From Gemmataceae bacterium (GTDB lineage: Bacteria > Planctomycetota > Planctomycetia > Gemmatales > Gemmataceae): a stretch of DNA of 64,000 bases. Numbering within the stretch: the stretch's first letter is position 1; every line of letters begins with the position of its first letter. Made by a program: the position numbers and the translations under genes. The notes below the pieces were generated by a model. The model had not been told where the DNA came from and did not search any database. It worked only from the letters and a program-made list of their open reading frames with translations. The stretch spans positions 1,887,111 to 1,951,110 of the forward strand of contig LR594584.1 in NCBI GenBank assembly GCA_901538445.1, given 5' to 3'. Positions 24,733-33,195 of this stretch are shown one piece after another.

Positions 24733-26475
24733 TCAAGTACCCACCACAATTTTCGAAGCGAAGTCTTCGAGAATCTTCCGATTGGTTTTGGCGGTAGCTC
24801 GAAACAGGCCAACGAATAGCTTAACGTTGACCTTGTCTTGCTCTCCCCAGTCGACTCGCCTCTTGAGTGAGCCGGATAACTGCAGCGGCGCGAAGGGGAT
24901 CGCTGTTTCGACAATTGACTTCCAGAAGCTCTCTGCTCGCGACGGTGAGACCGTCTTACCGAAGGACACCTTAAAGAGGTTCGGGGTACTGTGCCCAAGA
25001 ATCGTCTCTGTGCAACTCGCGATTGCTGTAGTTAAGAGGATGACAGATCCGCGTCTCCTTAAAAACTCCAGGATATCCTGTTCGTCGGAGGGAAGGTTGT
25101 TATCGATCGCCTCCCGCGTAACGAGATCAGATTTCTTAGATTCAATGCTCTTGATCAGGCTATAGCACCAGATGATATGCTCTGCGCTCGTGTCTTCATT
25201 AAAGAACTTGGTGTAGTAACTGTCATTAAGCCAAATCTTGCCGCGCTCATGATACGCAATGTGGGGAGCGTTATGAACAGCCGCAAGCGCCTGAGCGACA
25301 GTGTCAGACGGGAGTAAATTTGGAGACTTGCTACCAATATCCACCCCCCGACGGCCTCCTGTGTATTCTGCACTGGGGAGCGATGTGAATTCACTACGGA
25401 GCCGACGTTGTACTTGGTCGTTACTGCGAAAATCAGGTGAAACCAGAGGGTTTTGGCTGTTGTTGTATTTGATGATGCTCTGAATTGTCTCTCGGCTTGA
25501 GCATTTCACGATCCGAGCCTGAACTTTAACGTCAGTGGGCCGGTTAGGAAGTGATCCGAGAGAACCAGTTGTTTGCGCGCCGTTCACAATCGAAAAGCCA
25601 GTAATCTTGATTTTGTTGGCCACCAAGTCGAGAGAATAATCATGAACGAGCGCCGTGATTCCATTGTTGAAAACCCAAAACTTCGATGGCTCCTTCTCGG
25701 CAGTTTGCCGAATGCCATGATTGATGTTGGCGTCGCGTCGAATGTGGCCGAGGTAGCCTCGCAGATTTGCGGAGAATAGTCGAGAGTTGTGAGCCTTGTA
25801 GAGATCGTAAAGCCATCCGCCATCCAAGGATGTCACGAAGGCTTCCCAATCAGCCCCTTTCTCTTCATATCCCCCGGGGACATCGACTTCCAAATCTGAG
25901 GTTACCAGGATTGGCGCCTGAAGAGATTTGTACCACTCCTCCAGAATATTTTGACCAACTTCCAATGCGCGAAAATCCGCTACGTTGCAGTTCGGGAAGT
26001 GCGTCTTCACGGCAGCCTTGACCGTACCTTCAACCCTTGCGAGTTCGGCCTTGACATTGAGGGATTCGGGACAATTGTGAACATACCAGAACTGGATAGC
26101 TCGGATCTGATCCGCCTCCAATGCAGCGTGGACATGCGTAGCTGCCGATCTGATCTGCTCAGGAATCTCGGCGAGTTTTGTGCCAAATAGCCATGCTGCC
26201 GCCGTGTTCAGATCACTAGCTTTATTCGCAGGCGCTTCTGTCTTCGGTGTGGTCGCAAAGTAACCCTGTGCAACGACAAGAAGCTCGTCATCAGTGTTTA
26301 CGTAGATCAAGTCGCACTTTTTGTCGTAGCATCCGTCGGTGAGCGCATCAGCAGCGACGCTATCGATATCCTCAACTTGGAAGGCAAGCTCGAGAGCGAA
26401 GAGCAGGTGCGCGTTGTGACTGTACTTTTCGAGATCGGTGCGTCCAGAAAGTGCCACCTCGTGTGACAATGGCAT
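24733..26475 (-). CDS. AIPR-family abortive phage resistance protein
   Basis: The 580-residue protein matches the AIPR family: a R-L-F-S-A-N-L-R-G-Y-L-G segment, NINHGIRQTAEKEPSKFWVF leading into N-N-G-I-T-A-L-V, and the hallmark IVNGAQTTGSL. AIPR proteins are linked to abortive infection against phages. The N-terminus looks like a PD-(D/E)xK nuclease remnant (DKKCDLIYV, then VVAQGYF). The usual Q-x-K is Q-G-Y here, so the catalytic Lys seems lost. The gene is markedly less GC-rich than its neighbours and stands alone just inside the left end, both signs of recent acquisition as defence cargo. Confidence 0.82.
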   Translation of the reverse strand: MPLSHEVALSGRTDLEKYSHNAHLLFALELAFQVEDIDSVAADALTDGCYDKKCDLIYVNTDDELLVVAQGYFATTPKTEAPANKASDLNTAAAWLFGTKLAEIPEQIRSAATHVHAALEADQIRAIQFWYVHNCPESLNVKAELARVEGTVKAAVKTHFPNCNVADFRALEVGQNILEEWYKSLQAPILVTSDLEVDVPGGYEEKGADWEAFVTSLDGGWLYDLYKAHNSRLFSANLRGYLGHIRRDANINHGIRQTAEKEPSKFWVFNNGITALVHDYSLDLVANKIKITGFSIVNGAQTTGSLGSLPNRPTDVKVQARIVKCSSRETIQSIIKYNNSQNPLVSPDFRSNDQVQRRLRSEFTSLPSAEYTGGRRGVDIGSKSPNLLPSDTVAQALAAVHNAPHIAYHERGKIWLNDSYYTKFFNEDTSAEHIIWCYSLIKSIESKKSDLVTREAIDNNLPSDEQDILEFLRRRGSVILLTTAIASCTETILGHSTPNLFKVSFGKTVSPSRAESFWKSIVETAIPFAPLQLSGSLKRRVDWGEQDKVNVKLFVGLFRATAKTNRKILEDFASKIVVGT

Positions 26476-26722
26476 TGAGGCGTTCCATCAAGAAGGTGTA
26501 TTGGTATCCGCTCAGCGGAACACTCCGCCTCGTCATTCCCCGAACCACAATCTAACTGCCACTCACTTGGCTTTGCTCCTTGCCGTGAGGGGAACTGGAG
26601 CATCATCTCCATTCTCCCCCCACTTGCAACTTAATTTCGAACGTGTCGCAATCCAGAATACGGTTGCTTCGGAGGCCGCCCGGCGCTGTATCGAGCGGCC
26701 CGGCCTGCCCCGTGAACGAGAA

Positions 26723-27229
26723 TCATGCATCTGACCTTTCAAGTCCGGCCCGCCGCGCGAAGACGTGGCCTACGGCGGTCTTAATCGCCTCGCTGATGTT
26801 CTTCGGCTTCTGGGTATAACCCAACGCTTTCGTGACCTCGTGCCATTGTGCGCCGCTCAGCCGCTTCTCGTAGCCCTTCACCTCGGCTTCGACAGCTTCC
26901 CGCGTGAGTGCCGGGTCAGTCAGGGTGCGGGTCTGGAGTGCCGCCACCAGCGCCACCACATCAGCGGGCACAGCCTTCGGCGGCTTCGGTGCTGCCGGTG
27001 CTTTCGCGGCCCGCTGCTTCGTAGGCTTCTTGCCCGGTTCAGGGAGTTTCCCGGTGCTGCGATACTCCTCGGCCAGTTTCAGGAACTCTGCGAACGCCGT
27101 GAACTCGTGCTGCGCGAACGGCGCGAGTCGCTCGGCGACGTCGAGCAGTTCTTTAGCCGGATTCTTGGTCGCGGCCCCGATCGCGTCAGCAAGACCGCGG
27201 ATGTACTTCTGCAAGTCGGCCACGGTCAT
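26723..27229 (-). CDS. Unknown partner of the ParA-like ATPase
   Basis: The 168-residue protein has an N-terminal helical domain (MTVADLQKYIRGLADAIGAA to about 60), a Lys/Ala/Pro linker (about 62-88, PGKKPTKQRAAKAPAAPKPP), and a C-terminal helical domain (TREAVEAEVKGYEKRLSGAQ, then E-V-T-K-A-L-G-Y-T). The basic linker suggests contact with nucleic acid. Its ATG overlaps the stop of the ParA-like gene (ATGA), so the two are co-translated. In ParA systems the small downstream gene is often the DNA- or cargo-binding partner; that role is inference. Confidence 0.65.
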   Translation of the reverse strand: MTVADLQKYIRGLADAIGAATKNPAKELLDVAERLAPFAQHEFTAFAEFLKLAEEYRSTGKLPEPGKKPTKQRAAKAPAAPKPPKAVPADVVALVAALQTRTLTDPALTREAVEAEVKGYEKRLSGAQWHEVTKALGYTQKPKNISEAIKTAVGHVFARRAGLERSDA

Positions 27230-28602
27230 TTCCCTTCCTCCACTGTCTTCCGGGTGCGGCGGCGCTCACCGGGTTGGCGACATACCGCGGGTAGCCGCTT
27301 GATGAACTCTTCGGCGAGCGCCTCGAACGTGGTCCGCAGCGGGTGCCGGCCGTCGGGCGCTTCGAACGCGTACTCACCCTCGCGGATCACGACCCGCTGC
27401 TGAATGCTCGTGTCGAACTGGTACACGTCGCTGCCGTACACGTCCAGGCACTGTTGGGGCAGGTTGCGCAGCAGGTCTTGCTCCTTCGGCGTCAGGTTCT
27501 TCTCCTGCGTCCCGTTAACCACGAGCCCGAGCATCTTCAGGTCCGGGTTCACCTCAGCCTTCACCTCCATCACGCGCCGCAGCAGCGGGGTAACGCGCTC
27601 TACGGACTTCACGCTCGGCATCACCGGCGTGAGGACGTAATCGCTCGCGGCGAGGGCGTTCGCGCAGCAGAGGTTCAGGAGCGGCGGGCAGTCCATCAGG
27701 ATCACGTCGAACCGCTTGGACATCCCACGGGCGTGGAGGGCGCGGCGCAGGATCATCCGCCCGTCGTGCCGGCCGTTCCACACCTTACCGGCCCCGCCGA
27801 CGCGGAGCAACCACTGCACCGTTTGGTTGAGTTCGGCGTAGGCCAGACGGTCCGTCGCGGCGACCAACTGAGAGTGGGGGTTGAGTTGCGGTAGCGGGAG
27901 GGTGAAGTTCGCGAGCTTGGCCGGCTTCTTCTGCGCCACGTCCGCGAGAAAGTGCTGAATAAGCTTGTGGCCTTCCTTGGCGTGCCGGCCGAGTTCGTCG
28001 TTGTGTACGAACAGGCTGGAGAGCGAACCCTGCAAGTCCAGGTCCACGAGCAGGACGCGGTAGCCGCGGGCCGAGAGCGCCCACGCGAGGTAGGCGGTGA
28101 GCGTCGTTTTGCCCACGCCGCCCTTGAGGTTCAGCACGGAGACGATCGGCGTGCGGCGCTCGGCGAGCGGGCGGAAGGGTGGCGCGCCCTTCATGACCGG
28201 CTGCGTCCAGATGCGGCCCTCCATCGCCAGCGCTCGGCGGATGCGGTTGTCGTGGGACTTCTGCGTCTTGCGGATCACTTCGCGTTCCTCGGCGAGGTCG
28301 GCCAGTTCCGCCGCCTGCTGCTCAAGTTTCGCGGTCAGTGTGGCGTTCTGCTCTCGCTCCTCGGCGAGTGCGGCGGCCCCCTCGTCGCGGTCGGCGGTCA
28401 GGCCAGCAATCACGGTTTCCTGCTTGGCGACCTTGTGATTCAGGTGGGCGGCCTCGATTTGGAGCGCTGCAATTCGCTCCCCCTGCTCCCGGATCACCTC
28501 GTCACGGTGCTTCTGGAGCCACTTGCGGATGAGCCAGTCCAGACCGCCGACGAGGAACGTGGTGACGCCGATAAAGATCGAGACCGCCTGTTCGGTGCTC
28601 AT
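27226..28602 (-). CDS. Membrane-anchored ParA/MinD-like ATPase with coiled coil
   Basis: The 458-residue protein begins with one transmembrane helix (about 7-25, VSIFIGVTTFLVGGLDWLI), then a coiled coil (about 32-118, rich in E/A/L/K, with E-R-I-A-A-L-Q-I-E heptads). A full ParA-type ATPase follows: deviant Walker A VLNLKGGVGKTTLTAYLAWA (about 155-174), a V-L-L-V-D-L-D-L-Q switch, and F-D-V-I-L-M-D-C-P-P as Walker B. Plasmid ParA proteins are soluble; an N-terminal membrane anchor plus coiled coil is atypical. It may position the element's DNA or act as a defence sensor. The next gene overlaps it by 4 bp. Confidence 0.8.
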   Translation of the reverse strand: MSTEQAVSIFIGVTTFLVGGLDWLIRKWLQKHRDEVIREQGERIAALQIEAAHLNHKVAKQETVIAGLTADRDEGAAALAEEREQNATLTAKLEQQAAELADLAEEREVIRKTQKSHDNRIRRALAMEGRIWTQPVMKGAPPFRPLAERRTPIVSVLNLKGGVGKTTLTAYLAWALSARGYRVLLVDLDLQGSLSSLFVHNDELGRHAKEGHKLIQHFLADVAQKKPAKLANFTLPLPQLNPHSQLVAATDRLAYAELNQTVQWLLRVGGAGKVWNGRHDGRMILRRALHARGMSKRFDVILMDCPPLLNLCCANALAASDYVLTPVMPSVKSVERVTPLLRRVMEVKAEVNPDLKMLGLVVNGTQEKNLTPKEQDLLRNLPQQCLDVYGSDVYQFDTSIQQRVVIREGEYAFEAPDGRHPLRTTFEALAEEFIKRLPAVCRQPGERRRTRKTVEEGK

Positions 28603-28760
28603 CAGGGGCGACTCTGTGGGTGCGGCAAACTGTCGGGGCTGTAAGGTTTAAAGCGTCGCACGCCGGAATGAACGAGGCAAGCAAAATCCTGCTCACGCGG
28701 ATGGGCGGGAGAAGCCGAGGAATCCACCTCAACCGCACCTGATCGTTGAGAGGTTCCACA

Positions 28761-29054
28761 ATGCCACGGAAGCCGCACGCCTACACGCCGATTACCCAGT
28801 CCGAACCTGAGCCCACGGAGCCGACGCCGGCCGAACTGGTCGCCGATGGTGTCATGGATGTGAAGAGCGCCGCGAAGTTCTGCGGCCACGGCACGACGTG
28901 GCTGAAGGAGCAATTGCGGAGCGGCGTGATTGCGTCGTTCCTCACCGGCGGCCGGCGGGTGATCCCGCGCAAAGCCCTGATCGACTTCCTCGCGGCCGAG
29001 ATGGTCCGGGCGCAGGCAGAGGAGCAGCACGCCAGGCGTGGCAGGCCGGGGTGA
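28761..29054 (+). CDS. Excisionase-like helix-turn-helix protein
   Basis: The protein has 97 residues from ATG 28761, with GAGAGG upstream; the frame opens at 28746. A MerR/HTH_17-type fold is visible: MDVKSAAKFCGHGTTWLKEQ, then a G-V-I-A-S-F-L-T-G-G-R-R-V-I-P wing, then KALIDFLAAEMVRAQAEEQH. Such small proteins direct excision or regulate mobile elements. It is divergent from the ParA-like gene across a 158-bp gap and starts a short plus-strand run of small genes. Confidence 0.7.
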   Translation: MPRKPHAYTPITQSEPEPTEPTPAELVADGVMDVKSAAKFCGHGTTWLKEQLRSGVIASFLTGGRRVIPRKALIDFLAAEMVRAQAEEQHARRGRPG

Positions 29055-29144
29055 TGCTTCTCGGCTCTTGCACCCCGCGTGCGATCGGGGATGATGTGGG
29101 CGGTTCACGGGAAGGCGACGTCGGCCGTGCAAAGGAGGTGTTCG

Positions 29145-29441
29145 TTGACTTTCGAGACTTGGGTGGTTGTGATCTTCGTTGGCCTGGCTGTCTTAGCCGG
29201 GGCAATTTGGTCTGCCCGGCAAACTGACCGCCGCCAGGCTCGCGCTTCAAACATCCTGTCCCACGGCGAGGAGCAGCAACGGGCCGCCGACGAGTTGCAG
29301 CGCCGGAGCGACGAGTTACAGCGTCGCGAGGCCGAGTTACTGTCACGCTGGGAAGTCGTCCTCACCCGCATCGAGGCTGTTGCCGCCCGCTGGGAGGCGC
29401 AAGGCAAATCGGACCCCGGCGCTGACCCGCGGACCTCGTGA
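29145..29441 (+). CDS. Small membrane protein with coiled coil (TTG start)
   Basis: A perfect AGGAGG at 29133-29138 with a 6-nt spacer points to TTG 29145 as the start, 22 codons inside the open frame. The 98-residue product has one membrane helix (about 5-24, VVVIFVGLAVLAGAIWSA). A charged coiled coil follows with a tandem heptad-like repeat (QQRAADELQRRSDELQRREA), and the end is Asp/Pro-rich. No family is recognised. It resembles small anchored spanin- or Rz-like proteins only in layout. The next gene follows 22 bp later. Confidence 0.62.
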   Translation: MTFETWVVVIFVGLAVLAGAIWSARQTDRRQARASNILSHGEEQQRAADELQRRSDELQRREAELLSRWEVVLTRIEAVAARWEAQGKSDPGADPRTS

Positions 29442-29463
29442 TCACTCACCCCGGGATCGTGAA

Positions 29464-29799
29464 ATGCCTCTGGCCGGCTACCTGCTCTTCGGCGTGTTCG
29501 TCCTCGGTCCCCTGCTCGGGGCGGTGATCGCCTCCGTTCGTGGGCGGGCGCGGATGCTGTTCTTGTCCCCGCTGTGGTTGGCGACCCTCGGAGCGGTGCT
29601 GTACGGGCTGAAGTTGACTAGTAACCGGCTGAACTTGCCCGAGTCCGCGCAGGCCGCTGAACTCTTGATGGCCTTCGGGGTGGCGGCGTGGGTTTTTCTT
29701 GTGCCGGCGCTGGCGTTCCGCAAGCCGCCGGAAGCCAGGCAGGGTGAAGACGACGAGGACAAGGAGGATGAAGACGCCGACGAGGATGAAGCCGCGTGA
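29464..29799 (+). CDS. Small multi-pass membrane protein with acidic tail
   Basis: The protein has 111 residues from ATG 29464; the frame is open further up without coding character. It has three hydrophobic segments (GYLLFGVFVLGPLLGAVIAS, LFLSPLWLATLGAVLYGL, LLMAFGVAAWVFLVPALAF). A strongly acidic C-terminal tail of D/E/K repeats (about 95-111) would face the cytoplasm. Holins are similar in size and topology, but basic rather than acidic tails are usual for them, so function is open. It forms a plus-strand pair with the preceding coiled-coil protein. Confidence 0.58.
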   Translation: MPLAGYLLFGVFVLGPLLGAVIASVRGRARMLFLSPLWLATLGAVLYGLKLTSNRLNLPESAQAAELLMAFGVAAWVFLVPALAFRKPPEARQGEDDEDKEDEDADEDEAA

Positions 29800-29870
29800 T
29801 CCGGCACCCCGGCGGAGTCGTGAACTGCGAGGCGGTGCCGGCGTGGGACGTGGTGCGGGTGAGCGAGTGA

Positions 29871-30656
29871 CTACTTGTCGAGCTTCGGGGGAGGCATCAC
29901 GAAACGAGGTTGGAATTCGGCCATCACTGCTTTGCACTTCTCAGCGGGGAATCCGCCAATGGACCACGCGAAAGAAGCGTACAACATGCGGCCATTCTCG
30001 ATCGGATCGAACGTCGAACCGCCAGCGATTTTGGCTGAGAGACGTATGTTGAAGATGGCGTAAGCAGTTTGGTCAATTTTCCCATCGACTTGAAGCATTT
30101 GACCTAGCAAGCACCGGCTAATTGGAAGCCCGATTTCGTGCTTTGGAAGCAACTTGGAATGCAGGGGAAATTCCTGGGTCTCGATTTGTCGGAGAAGTGC
30201 TTTCCCGCGTACCAAGTCTCGATGAAGGGGAAGGCCCAAAAGGTCCATGAACTGGCGATCTGTTGTCACCTGGACGCGGATCGTGTCTATCGGGTCTGGT
30301 CCTGCGTTCTTCACGAAGACACAAGGATTGTATTCCAACAGATCGTCAACGGTCCTGTAGCGAATTGCGAGAACCTGGCCTCCATCGCCCACATCAACGC
30401 GCAGCGCCGCCGGAGCCGTATCCGGGTTGGTCATGCCGACAATCTCAAGATTCGCCCCGACGCGGCCGGCGGCTCGGTCGTTTGCTTCCTTTGAGATTCG
30501 GTTTGCCTCCGCGGCCATCTGGGCTTGATCGCGCGTGTAGTACACCGCTGCCACCGCGACGAACAATGAGAGTACAGCCAGTGCATTCGAGAGCGTCACG
30601 CGGTTCGCGAGGCGTGAAATACGACTGTTGACGGCTTCGGCGTTCTCGGTGTCCAT
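29871..30656 (-). CDS. Membrane-anchored protein, unknown function
   Basis: The protein has 261 residues from ATG 30656 (MDTENAEAVNSRISRLANRV); the frame opens at 30725. One membrane helix (about 23-41, LSNALAVLSLFVAVAAVYYT) is followed by a short coil (EANRISKEANDRAAGRVGAN) and a beta-rich soluble domain of about 190 residues with N-P-C-V-F-V-K-N-A-G-P-D-P. That layout resembles single-pass proteins with an immunoglobulin-like extracytoplasmic or cytoplasmic domain. It ends 72 bp after the convergent membrane gene. No family is recognised. Confidence 0.6.
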   Translation of the reverse strand: MDTENAEAVNSRISRLANRVTLSNALAVLSLFVAVAAVYYTRDQAQMAAEANRISKEANDRAAGRVGANLEIVGMTNPDTAPAALRVDVGDGGQVLAIRYRTVDDLLEYNPCVFVKNAGPDPIDTIRVQVTTDRQFMDLLGLPLHRDLVRGKALLRQIETQEFPLHSKLLPKHEIGLPISRCLLGQMLQVDGKIDQTAYAIFNIRLSAKIAGGSTFDPIENGRMLYASFAWSIGGFPAEKCKAVMAEFQPRFVMPPPKLDK

Positions 30657-30744
30657 TTCAAGTACTGCCCTGGGGTTGTTAAGTGTTCGTCTGAGGTGGC
30701 GATTTCTTACCCCTGGCCGGATCAAAAAGGTAGATGAACGAACA

Positions 30745-30766
30745 CGGCCCGGGTTGCCCCGGGCCG
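30745..30766 (-). terminator. Intrinsic terminator of the 139-residue gene
   Basis: A 9-bp GC-only stem (CGGCCCGGG and complement, loop TTGC), 24 bp after the minus-strand stop at 30790. A T-rich stretch ending in five T follows on the minus strand. Confidence 0.6.
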
Positions 30767-30789
30767 CTGCGTTTGCTCGATAGCGTCGA

Positions 30790-31209
30790 TCACGCTTGGA
30801 GCTTTGTTTCCCAGACCAGCAACGCGCCTTCGATGAACCCGATGGCGAACGCCTCGTCCCCGATCTGGTCGGCGTCTTCTTCTCCGAGAATGTCGTTCCA
30901 GGTGAACGGCACCTCGGCCTTGCCGTTGATCGACTCCAACAGGCTCACCGCGTGCCCGTGGTTGTACCCGTTGTTGGCGACGCTGACGAAGTCATCGGCC
31001 GTGCCGCTCTCAGCGTTCCGCCCGTCGCTCGCGCCGACGTGCTTCGCCAACCGACGGAGTTCCCGCCTGGTCGCCGTCCCGGACCACTTGGCACCGGCCG
31101 CCCGGCCCGCCTCGCGCTGCTTCACGTTTTCGCCCTCGTCGGCCAACCGGAGTTGGGCAACCGACCGGGTCACGGTCTCGATCAGCACATCATCAAGCGT
31201 CGCGTTCAT
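30790..31209 (-). CDS. Hypothetical protein
   Basis: The 139-residue soluble, acidic protein has AAGGTGA before the ATG. The N-terminal half is helical (ETVTRSVAQLRLADEGENVK, TATRRELRRLAKHVGASDGR). The C-terminal half contains G-Y-N-H-G-H-A-V-S-L-L-E-S and ends in a hydrophobic helix (EAFAIGFIEGALLVWETKLQ). It has its own terminator hairpin and no close operon partner. Function is not recognised. Confidence 0.6.
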   Translation of the reverse strand: MNATLDDVLIETVTRSVAQLRLADEGENVKQREAGRAAGAKWSGTATRRELRRLAKHVGASDGRNAESGTADDFVSVANNGYNHGHAVSLLESINGKAEVPFTWNDILGEEDADQIGDEAFAIGFIEGALLVWETKLQA

Positions 31210-31398
31210 GGTTCACCTTGTGTTGTTGTGTTCCCGTGGCCCGTCGCCGCGGGTCGCACCGTTGGTGCCCATGCCTTGCCATGCCGCGCCGCGTCCTGTG
31301 GTTGAGTGTCGCATCACCTCCGGCGTTTGGGAGTCGGGCCGGCTCACGGCCCCGGGATCGAGCGTACCGACCGCCGGGTACGCTTTCCAGGTCATCCG

Positions 31399-31432
31399 GC
31401 GACCGGCCCCGGGGGTGTCCGGGGCCGGTCGC
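31399..31432 (-). terminator. Terminator hairpin after the 157-residue gene
   Basis: A perfect 12-bp stem GCGACCGGCCCC with its complement at 31421-31432 and a 10-nt loop, 4 bp after the minus-strand stop at 31437. Confidence 0.6.
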
Positions 31433-31436
31433 GGTT

Positions 31437-31910
31437 CTACTCGTCGCCCGGTTCTCCCAGCGTCGCGTCATCGAGTCTGGTGAGCATCTCCTGCATCACC
31501 TTCTCCGACACCTTGCGCGGGAGAACGCAGGTGCTGAACTGGCGTACGAACGCATCCAGCGCCCACGCGAAGCCGGCCGCGTCGCTGCACAGCCGCTCGG
31601 ACCAACTGTAGCCCTGTCGCATCAGAGGTTTGTTGTCGCAGAACTCATCGAACGTGACCCCGCCGCTCTGCAACCAGAGCGTGCCGCCCACGCCGGAATC
31701 GTGGTCGTTCCAGAAGTCCCGGAGCATCTCCAAGAGCTTCTCGGCGGTCTTCTTGATCTTGAGCGCGTCCTGGTTCATCGCCGAATCCGCGAGGATGTGC
31801 CGGCGGATTATGGCTCGGGTCTTTTCACAGTCCGGGGCGCGGTTGAAAGCCGGACTCGGGGCCGGGCTCCCGTTGCACTCGTGCTCGGCGGCGGCTAACC
31901 TGTTCACCAT
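31437..31910 (-). CDS. Hypothetical protein
   Basis: The 157-residue protein has AGGAGA 7 nt before its ATG. It is mostly helical (DALKIKKTAEKLLEMLRDFW, AWALDAFVRQFSTCVLPRKV) with a central Gly/Trp-rich stretch (GVGGTLWLQSGGVTFDEFCD) and four Cys. An internal ATG (MNQDALKIKK) could be a second start. It stands alone between two hairpins, like its left neighbour, suggesting independently expressed cargo. No family is recognised. Confidence 0.6.
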   Translation of the reverse strand: MVNRLAAAEHECNGSPAPSPAFNRAPDCEKTRAIIRRHILADSAMNQDALKIKKTAEKLLEMLRDFWNDHDSGVGGTLWLQSGGVTFDEFCDNKPLMRQGYSWSERLCSDAAGFAWALDAFVRQFSTCVLPRKVSEKVMQEMLTRLDDATLGEPGDE

Positions 31911-31953
31911 CGACGTCTCTCCTGTTAAAGCGGGTACGGACGATCGACACCGG

Positions 31954-31979
31954 CCCCGGACAGTTGGCGCTGTCCGGGG
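31954..31979 (-). terminator. Hairpin of the 31.9-kb intergenic region
   Basis: A perfect 10-bp stem CCCCGGACAG/CTGTCCGGGG with a 6-nt loop (TTGGCG), directly after the minus-strand stop codon at 31980 of a possible small frame and upstream of the 157-residue gene. Confidence 0.45.
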
Positions 31980-32165
31980 TCACTTCGTTAGTGGGCTTAC
32001 GCAGCACGTGATCTTGAGGGCGTCAGGCACAGTGATACCCTTTGGGTATCCAGTGGTCAACTCCGATCTGCGGAATGTTGCCAACCGGACTCCGTTGGTG
32101 TCGAATACCTGTGCAGAGACCTTTCTCTCACCTTGAGGTAGAGCACGTGGCACTCCAAACTGCAC
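31980..32165 (-). CDS. Possible small protein
   Basis: A 61-codon minus-strand frame (GTG start, QFGVPRALPQGERKVSAQVF at the front, DALKITCCVSPLTK at the end) stops exactly at the hairpin 31954-31979, the same gene-then-hairpin pattern as its neighbours. The start region overlaps the divergent 78-residue gene by about 19 bp and no good Shine-Dalgarno is seen. It could equally be a chance frame. Confidence 0.3.
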   Translation of the reverse strand: MQFGVPRALPQGERKVSAQVFDTNGVRLATFRRSELTTGYPKGITVPDALKITCCVSPLTK

Positions 32166-32383
32166 TTATGCCACCAAAGAAGTCGAAACCAACCGCCAGT
32201 GGGGCCGGGAACCCGGAGCAATCCCGCAAGCCTTTCAAGCCTGCCCGGATTCGCAAGGCGCTCGCCGAGGTCGCCGAGCAGCGCGCCGAGGAACTCGCGC
32301 AGGACTTCACGCAGTACGTCAACGACGCGGTTCGGATGAGGCTGGAGCAGGAAGGGCGTTGGCCCCCTCAGCCCAAGCGCTGA
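32147..32383 (+). CDS. Small basic protein, unknown
   Basis: GAGG at 32135-32138 lies 8 nt before GTG 32147, giving 78 residues; ATG 32168 is an alternative. The N-terminus is Lys/Pro/Ser-rich (MPPKKSKPTASGAGNPEQSR) and the rest is an amphipathic helical segment (RIRKALAEVAEQRAEELAQD, then a F-T-Q-Y-V-N-D-A-V helix). A helix-rich basic protein like this could bind DNA, for instance as a small antitoxin- or ribbon-helix-helix-like regulator. No toxin partner is evident next to it. Confidence 0.5.
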   Translation: MALQTALMPPKKSKPTASGAGNPEQSRKPFKPARIRKALAEVAEQRAEELAQDFTQYVNDAVRMRLEQEGRWPPQPKR

Positions 32384-32459
32384 CCCGGCCTACGGCTCAC
32401 GCGACCCGCAACATGTCGTGCAGTCCAGGCGGAACGATCATCAATCAAGGGAACGTCGG

Positions 32460-32681
32460 GTGAAGCTCCTCATCGTGGGCGGTTTGGTTCTGCTGGTCGC
32501 GGTTACCGCCTTGTCGTCGCCCTACTGGCTGTTCCGGGAGATTGCCCGGCCGTCCGACGAGCCGTTGCCGCGGTGGATGGGCGACGCACGCACGAGAAAG
32601 GTGCGGCTCGTGGTTATCGTCGGCGTGATGGCGCTCGTGTTCGGCGGCCTCATGCTCGCAGTGGGTCTGACCGAGGAGTGA
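32460..32681 (+). CDS. Small two-helix membrane protein
   Basis: The start GTG 32460 has AAGGGA upstream. The 73-residue product has two transmembrane helices (KLLIVGGLVLLVAVTALSSP and LVVIVGVMALVFGGLMLAVG), joined by a polar loop of about 30 residues. No family is recognised. It belongs to the plus-strand string of small genes with the 110-residue protein downstream. Confidence 0.5.
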   Translation: MKLLIVGGLVLLVAVTALSSPYWLFREIARPSDEPLPRWMGDARTRKVRLVVIVGVMALVFGGLMLAVGLTEE

Positions 32682-32785
32682 CCAGACCCGTCGATCTTGT
32701 GGCGGGCCGAAGTCCACAGGCTACCGGACGGCGCTGAGGAACCCGCGGCCGTGAAGATGCCGGTGTCCGAGAAGGGAAAGAAGTG

Positions 32786-33118
32786 ATGGCCAAGAAATCG
32801 CCCAAGCCCAAGCCCCCGGCCGGCCCCCGCGTGCGCTGGTCCGATGACACCGTGGGCGTTCTGACGTGCGCCCGGCTCGACGGGCCAGCGCTCCGCGTGG
32901 AGTTGGTCCGCGGGGATGTGCCCGTGTCTCTCACCCTGGAACCGCTCGGCCCCGACTTCTACGCCGGACGGTGGGCGTCGGCCGGTGCGAACCCGGCTCA
33001 GGGCTCGGCCAGCGTCGCAGTGACGCGGGGGGTTCACGACGTCTGCCGGTTGGCCGGCCGGTGGTTCGAGGGATCAGCGGTAGTGACGTGGACCGCGGAC
33101 GGGGTCACGATCGGGTAG
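32786..33118 (+). CDS. Hypothetical protein
   Basis: The protein has 110 residues from ATG 32786 (a GTG one codon earlier is also possible; GGGA upstream). A basic Lys/Pro leader (MAKKSPKPKPPAGPRVRW) precedes a compact beta-rich domain (VGVLTCARLDGPALRVELVR, VPVSLTLEPLGPDFYAGRWA, then G-S-A-V-V-T-W). No family is recognised. It converges with the RING-like membrane gene, a hairpin lying between them. Confidence 0.5.
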   Translation: MAKKSPKPKPPAGPRVRWSDDTVGVLTCARLDGPALRVELVRGDVPVSLTLEPLGPDFYAGRWASAGANPAQGSASVAVTRGVHDVCRLAGRWFEGSAVVTWTADGVTIG

Positions 33119-33195
33119 CGGGCTCTTGCGCGACGGCGGGCGACGTGCGACGATGCAGGTGGTGATCGTGAGGGGCCGCCTCGTTGGCGATCCAG

